Shown: positions 46,534-55,982, numbered from the stretch's first letter. The stretch is 64,000 nt of DNA from CAUZIZ01 sp965218775 (GCA_965218775.1 CBDCLS010000004.1:310001-374000); one strand, 5' to 3'. The notes: generated by a model from the sequence alone, not told the origin. Translations and numbers: made by a program.

Positions 46534-47037
46534 ATGGAAGTGGGACGCAAGATTCGAAGGAGAGGACTTGACCGTCGTCAATGGGTGAAGCTGAGCGCGA
46601 TCGGAGGCCTGGGCCTATCCAGCACCAGGGCCACATCGTCCGCTATCGGATCGCACCGCTCGGCACGCGATCTGGGGCCTCCTCCTAGCAAGCCTTTCGC
46701 TGCAGCTCCGCTGGATCGTGTGCACATCGAAGGGAGAAGCCCAGAGCATCACTGGGAAACAGCGAGCGATTACCTCGAGGAGTTTGACCATCCGCTTTGG
46801 AAGACTCTGGGCAGGGATTCAGAGGGAGCGAGTCCACGGAGGGATGGACTATATTGAGGACTATCGACTGATCCAATGCCTACGGGAAGGATCCCCCACA
46901 GATATGGACGTCTACGACGCTGCGGCTCTGAGCTGACGGAGAAGTCGGTGTCGGAGAAGAGCCGTCCCGTTGAGTTTCCGGACTTCACCCGAGGAGCCTG
47001 GAAGGTCCTTCCTCCCCTGGGGTTTATCCAGTCTTAG
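46534..47037 (+). pseudogene. GH109-like (Gfo/Idh fold) glycosidase, internal deletion and frameshifts
   Basis: The first part has a Tat signal (GLDRRQWVKLSAIGGLGLSS) and PFAAAPLDRVHIE, the start of the Rossmann domain. It then jumps to the family's far end: WETASDYLEEFDHPLWKTLG, followed in a second frame by HGGMDYIEDYRLIQCLREGS and PTDMDVYDAAA, and in a third frame by SELTEKSVSEKSRPVEFPDF and TRGAWKVLPP, stopping at 47037. These are C-terminal signatures of GH109 alpha-N-acetylgalactosaminidase-type proteins. Around 300 residues in the middle are lost, so the gene is dead. Confidence 0.8.
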
Positions 47038-47057
47038 CACTCTGGTTCATAAATAGG

Positions 47058-47146
47058 GTAGCGTATGCAGATGCGGCTTGTGAGGCGAGATCAAGGCAGG
47101 AGGATTGAGAGGATGCTTGGCCATCTTCGACGACGACGAACGCGGG
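47058..47146 (+). repeat. Core of repeat-arm element U, copy 3, at a gene start
   Basis: CAGATGCGGCTTGTGAGGCG, then AGATCAAGGCAGGAGGA, GGATGCTTGGCCATCTTCGA and CGACGACGAACG. It matches the cores of 35431-35683 and 57006-57264, but only the half element is present. The ribosome site and first codons of the gene at 47113 lie inside it. Confidence 0.75.
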
Positions 47147-49095
47147 CGACGATTCTCTCACTCCTCCTGCTCTGCTCGATCCCGCTAGCAGCGGTTGAGC
47201 CAACCCCTCCGGTCGAACCGGAGATCGTTTCTCTGTTTCCCGTTGGAGATCGGCGAGGATCGACGGTGAAGCTGGAAATCCGAGGTACTGCGCTGGACGG
47301 AGCCTACGCGGTTCTCTTCGAGGGGAAGGGCATCAGGGCCCGTATCGACCGGGTCGAACAGATCAAAGAGCCGGCCGCGGACGGGGGGCACGCTCCGGGG
47401 GCAAAGAAGACGGAAAAGGAAATTCGGGTCGTGGTGGAGGCACACATCGATGCTGCCACCGAGCCGGGCAACCACTGGCTGCGCGTGGTGACGCCCCGCG
47501 GGGTCACGAATCGCCTGCAGTTTCGGGTCAATGTGGACCCGGTCATCCGGGAATCCGACACCCCTCATTCCAGGGCGGATCAAGCTCAGGTGATCTCCTA
47601 TCCGGTCGTGGTCAACGGCAGGATCAGCACGTCGGGAGAGGTGGACTTCTACCGGTTCCAGGTGCCCGAGGCCTGCGAGCTCGCCTTCGAGGTGACTCCC
47701 AGTCGAGCGGCCCTGGCCAGGAGGTTCCGCCCCGAAATCGCGGTCTTCGCCAAGCGCGCCAGCTTTTTCGATCCCGACCGGCTGATCCGCCTGGCCTTCA
47801 CCGACAGGGCCCGGGGAGAGAAGGTGACCATGGAAACCGATCCCCGTGAGAGGGCCGGGAGCCGGGTTTCCCTGAACTACCTGGTTCCGGAGGCGGGGCA
47901 TTACTTGGTGCGAGTAGGTTCGATGCGTGGCAGGGCTGCACCCCACTTTATCTACCAGCTTCGCGTGGTCCCGGCAGACCAGGCGCTTCCGGTCGAGGTC
48001 GGACCAGAGGACTGGAAGGAAAGGAGCTTCACTCGGAAACTCGGCGTGGACCGGCTCCAGGAGCTGTGGGCGAGGGGACTTCGGCGACCGATCCCAGCGG
48101 CGTCTGTGGACGGGACTGCTGCCGCCCACTCTTCCGGCCAGCAGTCCCCGGATCCTGAGCGAATCGCCGATAAGCTCTCCGATCCGGCCACCGTACTCGA
48201 GATCATCGACGAGCGCGAGCCCAACGGCGAGTTGAGTGAGGCCCTGGAGGTACCGGTGCCCGGCATTGTGAGCGGGGTCGTGCAGGAGCCGGGTGACGTC
48301 GACGTGTTCAAGTTCAAGGTCTCTTCCGGTCAGAAGCTGGCGTTCGAGGTCGAGACCCCTGCCACCGCGCAGCCTGACTTCAATCCCCTTCTGGAGATCG
48401 TCGATGCCAGTGGGAGCGAGCACCTGACCAACTTGCAGCGCACCAAGGAATTCACCAAGTCCACCGATCCCTACCTGATCTCGATCGATCCCAAGGTGAT
48501 TGGCACTTTCGAGAAGAGCGGAGATTACTACTTGCGCGTCAGGGAGGTGACCCGGAGGAAGGGGGCCCAGGACTTCGCGTATCGCCTTCTCATCCGTCCC
48601 CAGATCCCCCATGTCGGCGATACCGTTCTGGAAACACGGACTCGTGGATCCGAAGACGGCCGATCCGATCCACTCCGGATCAATCTGATGGCCGGACAGG
48701 CCCGGAAGCTCACCCTGATCTTGGACCACGAGGAAGGCTTCTTCACCCCGTCGAATCAGATCGCCGTGACCGTCGACGGACTGCCGGAGGGAGTCGAGCT
48801 CTTTCCTGCCACCAGCCGTTACCAGGGGCCTGGCCAACCCGATCCACCCGAAATCCTCGGGCCCACCAATCACCTTCCCACGAGCGAAAAGGTCGCCGTC
48901 GTGCTCCATGCCAGGGAAGACGCTTCGGTGACCATGCTACCCGCCTGGATCACCCTGAACGCCCGCCCCCTGGTGGGCGGGATTCCCGGCGCCAAGCTGG
49001 CGGTGAAAAGAATTCCGCTCATGGTGCTGGGAACGGAGGCCGCTGAAGGGTCCCCCAGCAGGTCGACCCGCCGCCCGTCGACGGGTCAAAGATAG
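47113..49095 (+). CDS. Exported protein with PPC domains
   Basis: The ATG at 47113 has AGGAGGA (47098-47104) at ideal distance; the longer start at 47065 lies in repeat sequence and lacks a site. Signal peptide: RRRRTRATILSLLLLCSIPLAA. An Ig-like/IPT-type strand set comes first (EIVSLFPVGDRRGSTVKLEI), then two or more bacterial pre-peptidase C-terminal (PPC) domains: VVVNGRISTSGEVDFYRFQV, LNYLVPEAGHYLVRVGS, VPGIVSGVVQEPGDVDVFKF and IGTFEKSGDYYLRVREVTRR. About 660 residues. It heads an operon with the DUF1549/1553 gene (22 bp away) and the DUF1501 gene, a set common in Planctomycetes and Acidobacteriota and thought to work at the cell surface. Confidence 0.85.
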   Translation: MLGHLRRRRTRATILSLLLLCSIPLAAVEPTPPVEPEIVSLFPVGDRRGSTVKLEIRGTALDGAYAVLFEGKGIRARIDRVEQIKEPAADGGHAPGAKKTEKEIRVVVEAHIDAATEPGNHWLRVVTPRGVTNRLQFRVNVDPVIRESDTPHSRADQAQVISYPVVVNGRISTSGEVDFYRFQVPEACELAFEVTPSRAALARRFRPEIAVFAKRASFFDPDRLIRLAFTDRARGEKVTMETDPRERAGSRVSLNYLVPEAGHYLVRVGSMRGRAAPHFIYQLRVVPADQALPVEVGPEDWKERSFTRKLGVDRLQELWARGLRRPIPAASVDGTAAAHSSGQQSPDPERIADKLSDPATVLEIIDEREPNGELSEALEVPVPGIVSGVVQEPGDVDVFKFKVSSGQKLAFEVETPATAQPDFNPLLEIVDASGSEHLTNLQRTKEFTKSTDPYLISIDPKVIGTFEKSGDYYLRVREVTRRKGAQDFAYRLLIRPQIPHVGDTVLETRTRGSEDGRSDPLRINLMAGQARKLTLILDHEEGFFTPSNQIAVTVDGLPEGVELFPATSRYQGPGQPDPPEILGPTNHLPTSEKVAVVLHAREDASVTMLPAWITLNARPLVGGIPGAKLAVKRIPLMVLGTEAAEGSPSRSTRRPSTGQR

Positions 49096-49117
49096 AACGC
49101 AGGAGACTCCGTTTGCC

Positions 49118-51583
49118 GTGAAGAGACAAGCAAGTCATCGAGCCTGGATAGGGTGTCTGGTCATGGCGACCAGCCTTGGTGCGGCGTACGGGAAGCCTTC
49201 TGCAAAGCCGCCGTCGCTCCGACTGGTGCCGTCGGAGGTCGTGCTTCGGGGCACCGAGTCGTCCCAGACATTCCTGGTGATGGGGACTTTCGAGGGCGGC
49301 CTCGAACGGGATCTCACTTCCCAAGCCGAGTTCTCTCTCTCCAACCCCGATCTGGCCCAGCTCTCCCCTCTGTGTCGGGTCACGCCGCGGGCCGACGGTG
49401 ATCTCCTGTTGAGGGCCAGGGTGGACGGCCAGGAGGCCCGAGCCACCATCCGGATCGTGGACGCGCAAGCCAAGCGTCCCCTGAGCTTTGCCCGAGAGGT
49501 TGGGACCATTCTGACCCGAAGCGGTTGCAATGACACCACCTGCCACGGGGCCGTGCCCGGGCAGGGCGGCTTCAAGCTGTCGCTCAACGCCAGCTATCCT
49601 CGCCAAGACTACAAATGGATCGTCCAGGGAGGAAAGTTCCAGGTGCTGACCGACGAATCCAGCGAGCCCAGGAAGCCGCGGATAGACCTGGAAGCACCGG
49701 AGAAGAGTCTGCTTCTCCTGAAGCCCACTCTGCAGGTGTCCCATGGCGGCGGTCGTCGTTTCGGCGCCGATTCGCCCGAGTACGCCAGGATCCTGCAGTG
49801 GATCCGCCAGCGCGCGCCCTATGGCCCCGAAGGCGAATCGGAAACCCCGTGGATCGAGAAGCTGGAAGTCTACCCGAGGCAGGCTGTGCTGGATCCGAAG
49901 GGAAGACAACAGATACTGGTGACGGCGCACCTGAGCAACGGACAGCGGGAAGACGTGACCCATCGGGTGGTCTATGAATCCGGCGATGAGGCCGTACTGA
50001 AGGTGAGCCAGGAGGGCCTGGTCAGGGCCAGGCGTCCCGGAGAGACGAGTGTCTTGATCCGGGCTCCCGGACAGGTCGCCAGCGCCAGATTCGGCGTCTT
50101 GGCGAACAGGCTGATCAGCTATCCCCGAGTGCCGGAGAGGAACTTCATCGACAGGTTTGTCTTCGGGAAGCTCGGCCGCTTGAACATGGTTCCCTCCGAT
50201 TTGTCGAGCGACGAAGAATTCCTGCGGCGAGTCTGCCTGGACCTGACCGGGACTCTACCCCCTGCCGATCGAGTCCGCGCATTCATCGCCTCTCCCGATC
50301 TCCACAAGCGTGACAAGCTCATCGAGACTCTGCTGAACTCTCCTGAGTACGAGGAGTATCTGTTCTTTCGCTACGCAGAGATCTTTCGCTGGTACGGTGG
50401 AGGGAGGCACACGCAACGCTACGGCGAGTGGCTGCGACGGAGCATAGCCGAGAACAAACCCTATGATCGGCTGGCCGTGGAGCGTATTGCGGCCCAGGGC
50501 TACGATGGCCCCACCCGCTTCTACTATCTGGGGTACTCCCTGATTCCGCCGGAGGATCTCATCGCCGAGCAGGTGAGGATCTACCTGGGTCGGCGGCTGG
50601 ACTGCGCTCGCTGCCACGACCATCCCTTCGAGGCCTGGAGCCAGGATCAGTTTTGGGGAATGGCGGCCTTCTACGGTCGTCTGGTGGATGTGCGGCGAAC
50701 CCTGATGGACGACTCCTTGCTGCTGGACTCTCCCCTACGGGCTAACAAGGTGGTCCATCCCAGAACCAAGCAGGTGGTTGAACCTCGGTTCCTGGATGGT
50801 ACCCTGCTGCCCCAGGAGGAGCGGGCGGACTTGCGGCTGAAACTGGCCCAATGGATGGTTTCGCATCCCTACTTCGCCCAAGCGCTGGTCAACCGTGTCT
50901 GGGACTGGTTTTTCGGCAGGGGAATCGTGGATCCGGTGGACGATTTTCGATCCACCAATCCCCCCACTCACCCGGAGCTCCTTCGCGCCCTGGCTGCCGA
51001 CTTCCGGGAACATGGGCACGACCTGAAACATCTCATGCGCGTGATCGTGCGATCGCGGACGTATCAGCTTTCGGGGACACCCAACGAAACCAATCGAGGG
51101 GATCATCTCAATTTCTCCCACGCCCTTCCCCGGCCGCTGGAGGCGGCCGTCTTGCTGGACGCGATCTCTGAGGCGACCGGCGTGCCCGACCTCTTCAAGG
51201 GAGTCCCACCTGGAACTCGGGCGATCTCCCTCTTGCCAAAGGCGCCTTCCGAGTTCATGGAGATCTTCAACCGCAATGAGCGGAGGACGCTGCCGGAAGA
51301 CAGGCCGGAACCGACTCTGGCGCAGGCTCTTCACATGCTGACTGGAAAGACGTTTACGGAGAAGGTCTCTCAGCGCGGAGGACGAGTGAGCCGGCTCCTC
51401 GAGAGTGGGGCGAGCGAAAGGGAGATCATCGAGGAACTCTACCTGTCGGCTCTTTCCCGACTGCCCACACCGGAAGAGCGGTCACAGCTGGAAGAGATGA
51501 TCGGGCGACGGCCTCGAAAACAGGCCTTCGAGGCCCTGGCCTGGGCTCTCATCAGCTCTCGACAGTTCGCTCACAATCATTGA
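49118..51583 (+). CDS. DUF1549/DUF1553 (PSD1-type) cytochrome-like protein
   Basis: GTG start at 49118 with AGGAGA upstream and a signal peptide (WIGCLVMATSLGAAYG). Order of parts: an Ig-like domain (residues 30-110); a cytochrome-like segment with FAREVGTILTRSGCNDTTCH; a second Ig-like domain (VYPRQAVLDPKGRQQILVTA); the DUF1549 domain from RNFIDRFVFGKLGRL with SSDEEFLRRVCLDLTGTLPP, and LDCARCHDHPFEAW (CxxCH); then DUF1553 with QALVNRVWDWFFGRGIVDPV, DDFRSTNPPTHPELL and ERRTLPEDRPEPTLAQALHM. 821 residues, intact. A surface redox/heme role is inferred from the CxxCH motifs. Middle gene of the operon. Confidence 0.9.
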   Translation: MKRQASHRAWIGCLVMATSLGAAYGKPSAKPPSLRLVPSEVVLRGTESSQTFLVMGTFEGGLERDLTSQAEFSLSNPDLAQLSPLCRVTPRADGDLLLRARVDGQEARATIRIVDAQAKRPLSFAREVGTILTRSGCNDTTCHGAVPGQGGFKLSLNASYPRQDYKWIVQGGKFQVLTDESSEPRKPRIDLEAPEKSLLLLKPTLQVSHGGGRRFGADSPEYARILQWIRQRAPYGPEGESETPWIEKLEVYPRQAVLDPKGRQQILVTAHLSNGQREDVTHRVVYESGDEAVLKVSQEGLVRARRPGETSVLIRAPGQVASARFGVLANRLISYPRVPERNFIDRFVFGKLGRLNMVPSDLSSDEEFLRRVCLDLTGTLPPADRVRAFIASPDLHKRDKLIETLLNSPEYEEYLFFRYAEIFRWYGGGRHTQRYGEWLRRSIAENKPYDRLAVERIAAQGYDGPTRFYYLGYSLIPPEDLIAEQVRIYLGRRLDCARCHDHPFEAWSQDQFWGMAAFYGRLVDVRRTLMDDSLLLDSPLRANKVVHPRTKQVVEPRFLDGTLLPQEERADLRLKLAQWMVSHPYFAQALVNRVWDWFFGRGIVDPVDDFRSTNPPTHPELLRALAADFREHGHDLKHLMRVIVRSRTYQLSGTPNETNRGDHLNFSHALPRPLEAAVLLDAISEATGVPDLFKGVPPGTRAISLLPKAPSEFMEIFNRNERRTLPEDRPEPTLAQALHMLTGKTFTEKVSQRGGRVSRLLESGASEREIIEELYLSALSRLPTPEERSQLEEMIGRRPRKQAFEALAWALISSRQFAHNH

Positions 51584-51644
51584 TAATAGCCGCAAGAGCT
51601 GGCACACGCGCCAACGAAGCTCGGAGAACGGAAGGAAAGGCGAA

Positions 51645-52970
51645 ATGGTCCAGCCAGGATGTCCTACCTGTGGGAGCGCCGATTTGGGGCGCCGAGAGTT
51701 CCTGCGGGTCGGCGGATTACCGTTTCTGGGGATCGGTTTGAGCCAGTTTCTGCGAGCGGCGGAGCGAGCCGCCGCAACCGGAGAGGACCCGCCCAAGAAG
51801 GCCTCCTCGGTGATTCTCATCTGGCTCTCGGGTGGCCCACCCCACATGGACACGTGGGATCCCAAACCCAACAGCAACTTCAAGGCGATCTCCACGAACG
51901 TTGCTGGAATTCAGATCTCCGAGGTGCTGCCCCGCCTCGCACGGCAGATGGACAAGTTGTCCCTGATCCGTTCCATGCATTCGGTAGAGAACGATCATCC
52001 CGAGGGTACCTATTACGGGATGACGGGCCACAGGCCGAGTCCCGGCTTCCGTTTCCCCAGTTTCGGATCCATCGTCTCCCGCGAACTGGGCGGCCGCAAG
52101 AATCTACCGCCCTACGTGGTCACGCCGCCCCTTTCCTATAGCCATTCCTACATGTCCGGGAACATGGGACCCCAGTACAATCCGATGATCGTTCCGGATC
52201 CCAGCCAGGACGACTTCGAGATCCCGGACTTGACGCTACCCAAGTCACTTTCTCCCGAAGTGATCGAAGACCGCCGGACGTTTCTCCAGGTGGTCGATCG
52301 GGAGTACCGGAAGAAAGAGGATTTTGCCCGATTCAGGAGCATGGATGCGTATCAGAAGCAGGCCCTGGAGATGATCCTGGCTCCGGAGGTGCGGAAGGCC
52401 TTCGATCTGTCCCAGGAGCCGGAGAAGGTCCGGGAGGCCTACGGCAGGACCCGCTTCGGCCAAGCGGTGCTCCTGGCCCGCCGACTGGTGGAGGCGGGAT
52501 GCCGCTTTGTAACGGCAGAAGGCTACGATCACAGCGAGTGGGACACCCATTTCGACAACGACAAAATACTGTCCCAGAAGCTTGCCCCCGGTCTGGACCA
52601 GGCGCTGCCGACCCTGCTCACGGAACTGCAGGAAAGGGGGCTGCTGGACTCGACGGTCGTCCTGGTGATGGGCGAGTTCGGGCGAACTCCCGATATCAAT
52701 CCCAAGGCCGGCAGAGACCACTGGTGTCACTGTTGGTCTCTGGCGCTGGGAGGCGGGGGGATCCAGGGCGGACAGGTGGTCGGTGCCAGCGACGAGCGAG
52801 GTGCTTACGTGGCCGACCGACAGGTGACCATCGGAGACCTCTTCGCCACCGTCTACAAGGCCCTGGGGATCGACTGGTCGAAGGCCTATACGGGCTCGGA
52901 CGGACGCCCGCTCTACATCGCTAATTCCATCGGAGACAGGCCGGGCCATCCCGTGGACGAACTGCTCTAG
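51645..52970 (+). CDS. DUF1501 family protein (sulfatase-fold, Tat exported)
   Basis: GGAAAGG precedes the ATG. GRREFLRVGGLPFLGIGLSQ is a Tat signal. The body has VILIWLSGGPPHMDTWDPKP, the DUF1501 hallmark at a position equivalent to the metal site of alkaline-phosphatase-fold enzymes, then RSMHSVENDHPEGTYYGMTG, GCRFVTAEGYDHSEWDTHFD, VVLVMGEFGRTPDINPKAGR and DHWCHCWSLALGGGGIQGG, with the late DLFATVYKALGIDW. 441 residues, intact. It is always found with PSD1-type genes like the one 61 bp upstream. The function of the pair is not established. Confidence 0.92.
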   Translation: MVQPGCPTCGSADLGRREFLRVGGLPFLGIGLSQFLRAAERAAATGEDPPKKASSVILIWLSGGPPHMDTWDPKPNSNFKAISTNVAGIQISEVLPRLARQMDKLSLIRSMHSVENDHPEGTYYGMTGHRPSPGFRFPSFGSIVSRELGGRKNLPPYVVTPPLSYSHSYMSGNMGPQYNPMIVPDPSQDDFEIPDLTLPKSLSPEVIEDRRTFLQVVDREYRKKEDFARFRSMDAYQKQALEMILAPEVRKAFDLSQEPEKVREAYGRTRFGQAVLLARRLVEAGCRFVTAEGYDHSEWDTHFDNDKILSQKLAPGLDQALPTLLTELQERGLLDSTVVLVMGEFGRTPDINPKAGRDHWCHCWSLALGGGGIQGGQVVGASDERGAYVADRQVTIGDLFATVYKALGIDWSKAYTGSDGRPLYIANSIGDRPGHPVDELL

Positions 52971-53009
52971 TCTAGGTCTAGTACGCTATGTTACAGGGTA
53001 CTAGGTTGC

Positions 53010-54194
53010 TTATAACCCCATAACCGTCGTATTGGTCAGGTAGGGAGAATCGAAGCGAGTCAGATCGCCTGCGCCTAGACCAGGCACAGGAAAGAGTCGT
53101 GCAGAAAGGGGTTTTCCCCATCGAGTAGATAGGGAAATGACATCGGTCAAAATCGAGCAGATCTGATCGATGGAGGTATCGCCCGGGATGGGGATAGTAT
53201 CCAAGCCCGTACCGCAAACGGAAGAATAGAGAAGAAGACTATCCAAATCAAAGCAGCCATCGCGGCTTCTTTTCCCCAATCCCTCATCCTCAAGGACAGG
53301 AAGCATCAAGCCGGAATATCCACATCGCGGCAGTTCTAACGATTCAAGCGTCCGCGTGAGCCCCGCCGCCACCGTCAGGGTTCCACGTTCGCCAAATCTG
53401 CCCGGAGCCTGTTCCTCAATCGCGTGGGCGATGCTTTCATCTCCCATCGGCGCAGGCGATACATCCAGCCCGACAAAATGAACGCCCGTTTCTTGCGCGA
53501 CGGTTTCCGCGAGCGCAACGATTTGCTCTCCCTCACGTTCCATCAGCGTCTTCATTTCACCCAGCGCGGCTTCAAGATTGGGGGCGCCGGTAAATGCGGT
53601 CTGAACAAGATCTGCTGCTTGCCAACCAATGCCAAAATTCATTCCGTCGGATTCATCCGTTTGGCACCAGTAGGCGGCGGGAAAAAACGGCGTGTTCGGT
53701 GGGCAATTCATCAAGGCCGCAAAGCGCATGTTGCCTAAGCCGTTTTCGGTATTCTGCGCAATCTGCTGAATGGCAATCGCTGTCTTTTCGATCGCTGTGG
53801 GCGAGTGCCCTCCGAGGGGATCGGGATTCAAAGCAACCCGAGCTCGATTGTCGCGGCAAGGAAGCGTCAGCGTGACGGAAGCGGAGAAGATCTGGCTTCG
53901 AGCGATGACTTCTGCGACGAACTCAAGATGGATGGGCGTTTGCGGCCTATCCGAAAAGATTGTCCCCAGGCTGAAGAATCCGATGCCCAATTCTCGTCCA
54001 CGGCCCTCCAATGCCAAGACTTCGTCTAGATCGCGAATCTCCTCCCATGCCTGGCTACTCAACCGGGTTGTCTGGACTTCGTAAAGATGCGCTTCAAAGA
54101 ATCCCCGGCAATGCCGGTTGAATTCAGCGGCGCGTTGCAACTGCTCTAGCGAGAAAGCGGAAGGGATTCCCGTGGTGATCGTTCGGATTTTCAT
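53010..54194 (-). CDS. DUF711 family protein
   Basis: 394 residues with no signal peptide. Recognisable blocks: MKIRTITTGIPSAFSLEQLQ, GFFEAHLYEVQTTRLSSQAW, ALEGRGRELGIGFFSLGTIF, RFAALMNCPPNTPFFPAAYW, GVHFVGLDVSPAPMGDESIA, GTLTVAAGLTRTLESLELPR, CGYSGLMLPVLEDEGL and GCFDLDSLLLYSSVCGTGLD. These fit the DUF711 group, related in fold to pyruvate formate-lyase-like proteins, function unknown. It is convergent with the DUF1501 gene, 40 bp away, and the stop lies in DNA with small inverted repeats (CTAGTACGCTATG..GGTACTAG). The G+C of the third codon position looks lower than in neighbours, which may hint at separate origin. Confidence 0.8.
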   Translation of the reverse strand: MKIRTITTGIPSAFSLEQLQRAAEFNRHCRGFFEAHLYEVQTTRLSSQAWEEIRDLDEVLALEGRGRELGIGFFSLGTIFSDRPQTPIHLEFVAEVIARSQIFSASVTLTLPCRDNRARVALNPDPLGGHSPTAIEKTAIAIQQIAQNTENGLGNMRFAALMNCPPNTPFFPAAYWCQTDESDGMNFGIGWQAADLVQTAFTGAPNLEAALGEMKTLMEREGEQIVALAETVAQETGVHFVGLDVSPAPMGDESIAHAIEEQAPGRFGERGTLTVAAGLTRTLESLELPRCGYSGLMLPVLEDEGLGKRSRDGCFDLDSLLLYSSVCGTGLDTIPIPGDTSIDQICSILTDVISLSTRWGKPLSARLFPVPGLGAGDLTRFDSPYLTNTTVMGL

Positions 54195-54359
54195 GCCGTG
54201 CGAACCAAACCCTATCCCAAAGCGTCAAGTTTTAGAAGGTGTCCATGGGACGCGACCGGTTGCTTGCTCCAATGTGGGAAGGTTGATAGGTTGTACTCCC
54301 TCCTCAAGAGAGGCCAGAGGAACTCGTCGCTGAAGTTGATGTGAGGAAAGGAGCAAATC

Positions 54360-55829
54360 ATGGTTTCCTGTCTGAGGAGAGCCCCTCTCGCAGTCCTCTT
54401 GCCTCTCGCGTCTGCCTGCGCTTCCCTCCCAGAGTCGGCTCAGGAAAACGACCGGATGGTGGATACCCGCTTATCGGTCACTGAATTGAACACGGTGGAT
54501 CCCGGACCGCTGGAGATCCTGGCCTCCTACACGGATCTGGAGGGCACACCCATTCCCGGAGCCAGGGTGACGGCCACGGGAGACTCAGCCATCCTTCCCA
54601 TCACGTTGGAGCAGGCCCCTGAAGGCGACTATCGGGGGGTCGCGACGATCCCGCCCGACTTCGATGGGAGGAGACACACGATAATGGTCAAGGCGCTGAA
54701 AGCCGACTATGCTCCTCGAACTGCCTACCTCGCCTACTTCACAGGCGATCCCACGTGGATCGTCAGAAATGATCACGTGGAGCGACAGTTGCTCGCCTGG
54801 AAGGAGAAGTACCCTCAATACCTGTCCCTGGAGTGGGTCACCTCCTATGAGGGCTACCGTACCTACCTGGTCACCCTCACCGATTCCGCAGGACCTTCGG
54901 AGCAGAAACTCAAGGTCCTCTTCGTCCAGTCTCACGCCCACGAGCCGGGTGGAACCGCCGCGATTGTGGATGTCATCCATCAGCTCCTGACCGGGACGAC
55001 CCAGGAAGGGGAGCCGACCGAGCTGGATCGGGAGAGGATTCTGGAAAAGATGCTGCTGGCCTTCATCCCCATCGGCAACGCCAGCGGTCGTGAGCGATCC
55101 CCGGTCCAGTACTGGAGCGAGCAGTACGACGCGGCGACCATGAACTCGTTCATCTATGGTCACCTGGCCGGAGCTTCGACTCGATGGATGGAATCACCCT
55201 CTGTCCTGGTGCGATCCCAGCACGATCTGGAACCGGCCTACCCCACTCCCCTTCGCTACGAGCAGATCGACGAAGACACCTTCGTGGAGCCGTTTTTTGC
55301 CATGCTGCCACGGGTTCCTCCCAACCGGCTGCCGGCTGCGTCCCGATTCCCAGAGATCCTGGCCGACCTGGAAGAGCACCCGGGTTACAAGTCGGCGCAG
55401 GGTCACTTCGTCAAGACACTGTTGGATCGTCACGTGTTCCATGTCGGCGTGGATATGCATCAGATGACAACCCCAGGCGATTCGGGTCAGGTCTACATCC
55501 GGGAGAAAGGAGAAAAGGGTTACGACCAAGCGCGGCTGGAGTACGCCCACCAGCTGGCCGGCAGAATCCTGGAAGACTGGAAGGCTCAGGGTTTCGTGGC
55601 TGGCCTGGTCGGGCGCGCTTCATCTGGCATCAAGCCGCTGACGGCGGATGGCTGGCCCATGAACATCACCGATTTCATCCATCTGTATGGCCGAGGACAC
55701 CCGGCGAGCTTCATGGTGGAGATCACCAAGGGCCCGGGGACCACCAAGCCCAATCAGAAGGGGATGGCCCGCAGCGCCATGGAGTCCGTGGTCAGTCACC
55801 TGCTGGACACTGGAGCAGGCCTGCGTTGA
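54360..55829 (+). CDS. M14-like zinc carboxypeptidase, lipoprotein
   Basis: AGGAAAGGAGCAAATC precedes the ATG. A signal with lipobox LASAC is followed by an Ig-like domain (residues 35-125: TELNTVDPGPLEILASYTDL, GEYRG-type EGDYRGVATIPPDFDG). The peptidase domain shows the M14 pattern: LSLEWVTSYEGYRTYLVTLT, LFVQSHAHEPGGTAAIVDVI (HxxE zinc ligands), LLAFIPIGNASGRERSPVQY, HVFHVGVDMHQM (third ligand His) and, near the end, GHPASFMVEITKGPGTTKPN, where the catalytic Glu of the family is expected (EITKG). 489 residues, intact. Probably anchored in the outer membrane and acting on extracellular peptides. Single gene. Confidence 0.85.
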   Translation: MVSCLRRAPLAVLLPLASACASLPESAQENDRMVDTRLSVTELNTVDPGPLEILASYTDLEGTPIPGARVTATGDSAILPITLEQAPEGDYRGVATIPPDFDGRRHTIMVKALKADYAPRTAYLAYFTGDPTWIVRNDHVERQLLAWKEKYPQYLSLEWVTSYEGYRTYLVTLTDSAGPSEQKLKVLFVQSHAHEPGGTAAIVDVIHQLLTGTTQEGEPTELDRERILEKMLLAFIPIGNASGRERSPVQYWSEQYDAATMNSFIYGHLAGASTRWMESPSVLVRSQHDLEPAYPTPLRYEQIDEDTFVEPFFAMLPRVPPNRLPAASRFPEILADLEEHPGYKSAQGHFVKTLLDRHVFHVGVDMHQMTTPGDSGQVYIREKGEKGYDQARLEYAHQLAGRILEDWKAQGFVAGLVGRASSGIKPLTADGWPMNITDFIHLYGRGHPASFMVEITKGPGTTKPNQKGMARSAMESVVSHLLDTGAGLR

Positions 55830-55982
55830 CGTGGATGTGTGTGCCCGAAGGTGTGCCCGGTGTAGCGAGGGCGCAGCCCGGAGTGTCCCAATCTGTCGTG
55901 GACCTGCTTTAACTGGTATCCGACCGGCTTGGAACCTGCAGCACAAGAACAGGTACGAGAGTTCCCTTTATCGTCTGAGAAC

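Noticed and set aside
46910..46945. Possible second selenocysteine codon (TGA after DAAALS)
   Set aside because: The family continues in a different frame (SELTEKSVSEKS), so the TGA is the result of a frameshift in a gene with other lesions, not a recoded codon.
47185..48909. 574-codon open frame on the minus strand
   Set aside because: Antisense shadow of the PPC-domain gene in a GC-rich region; no recognisable domains and no start signal.
49019..49963. 314-codon open frame on the minus strand
   Set aside because: Overlaps the start of the DUF1549/1553 gene and the end of the PPC gene in antisense; shadow frame.
52971..53010. Small inverted motif CTAGTACGCTATG..GGTACTAG as a fourth element U
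   Set aside because: It resembles the arm of 35431-35683 at a few bases but no core is present.
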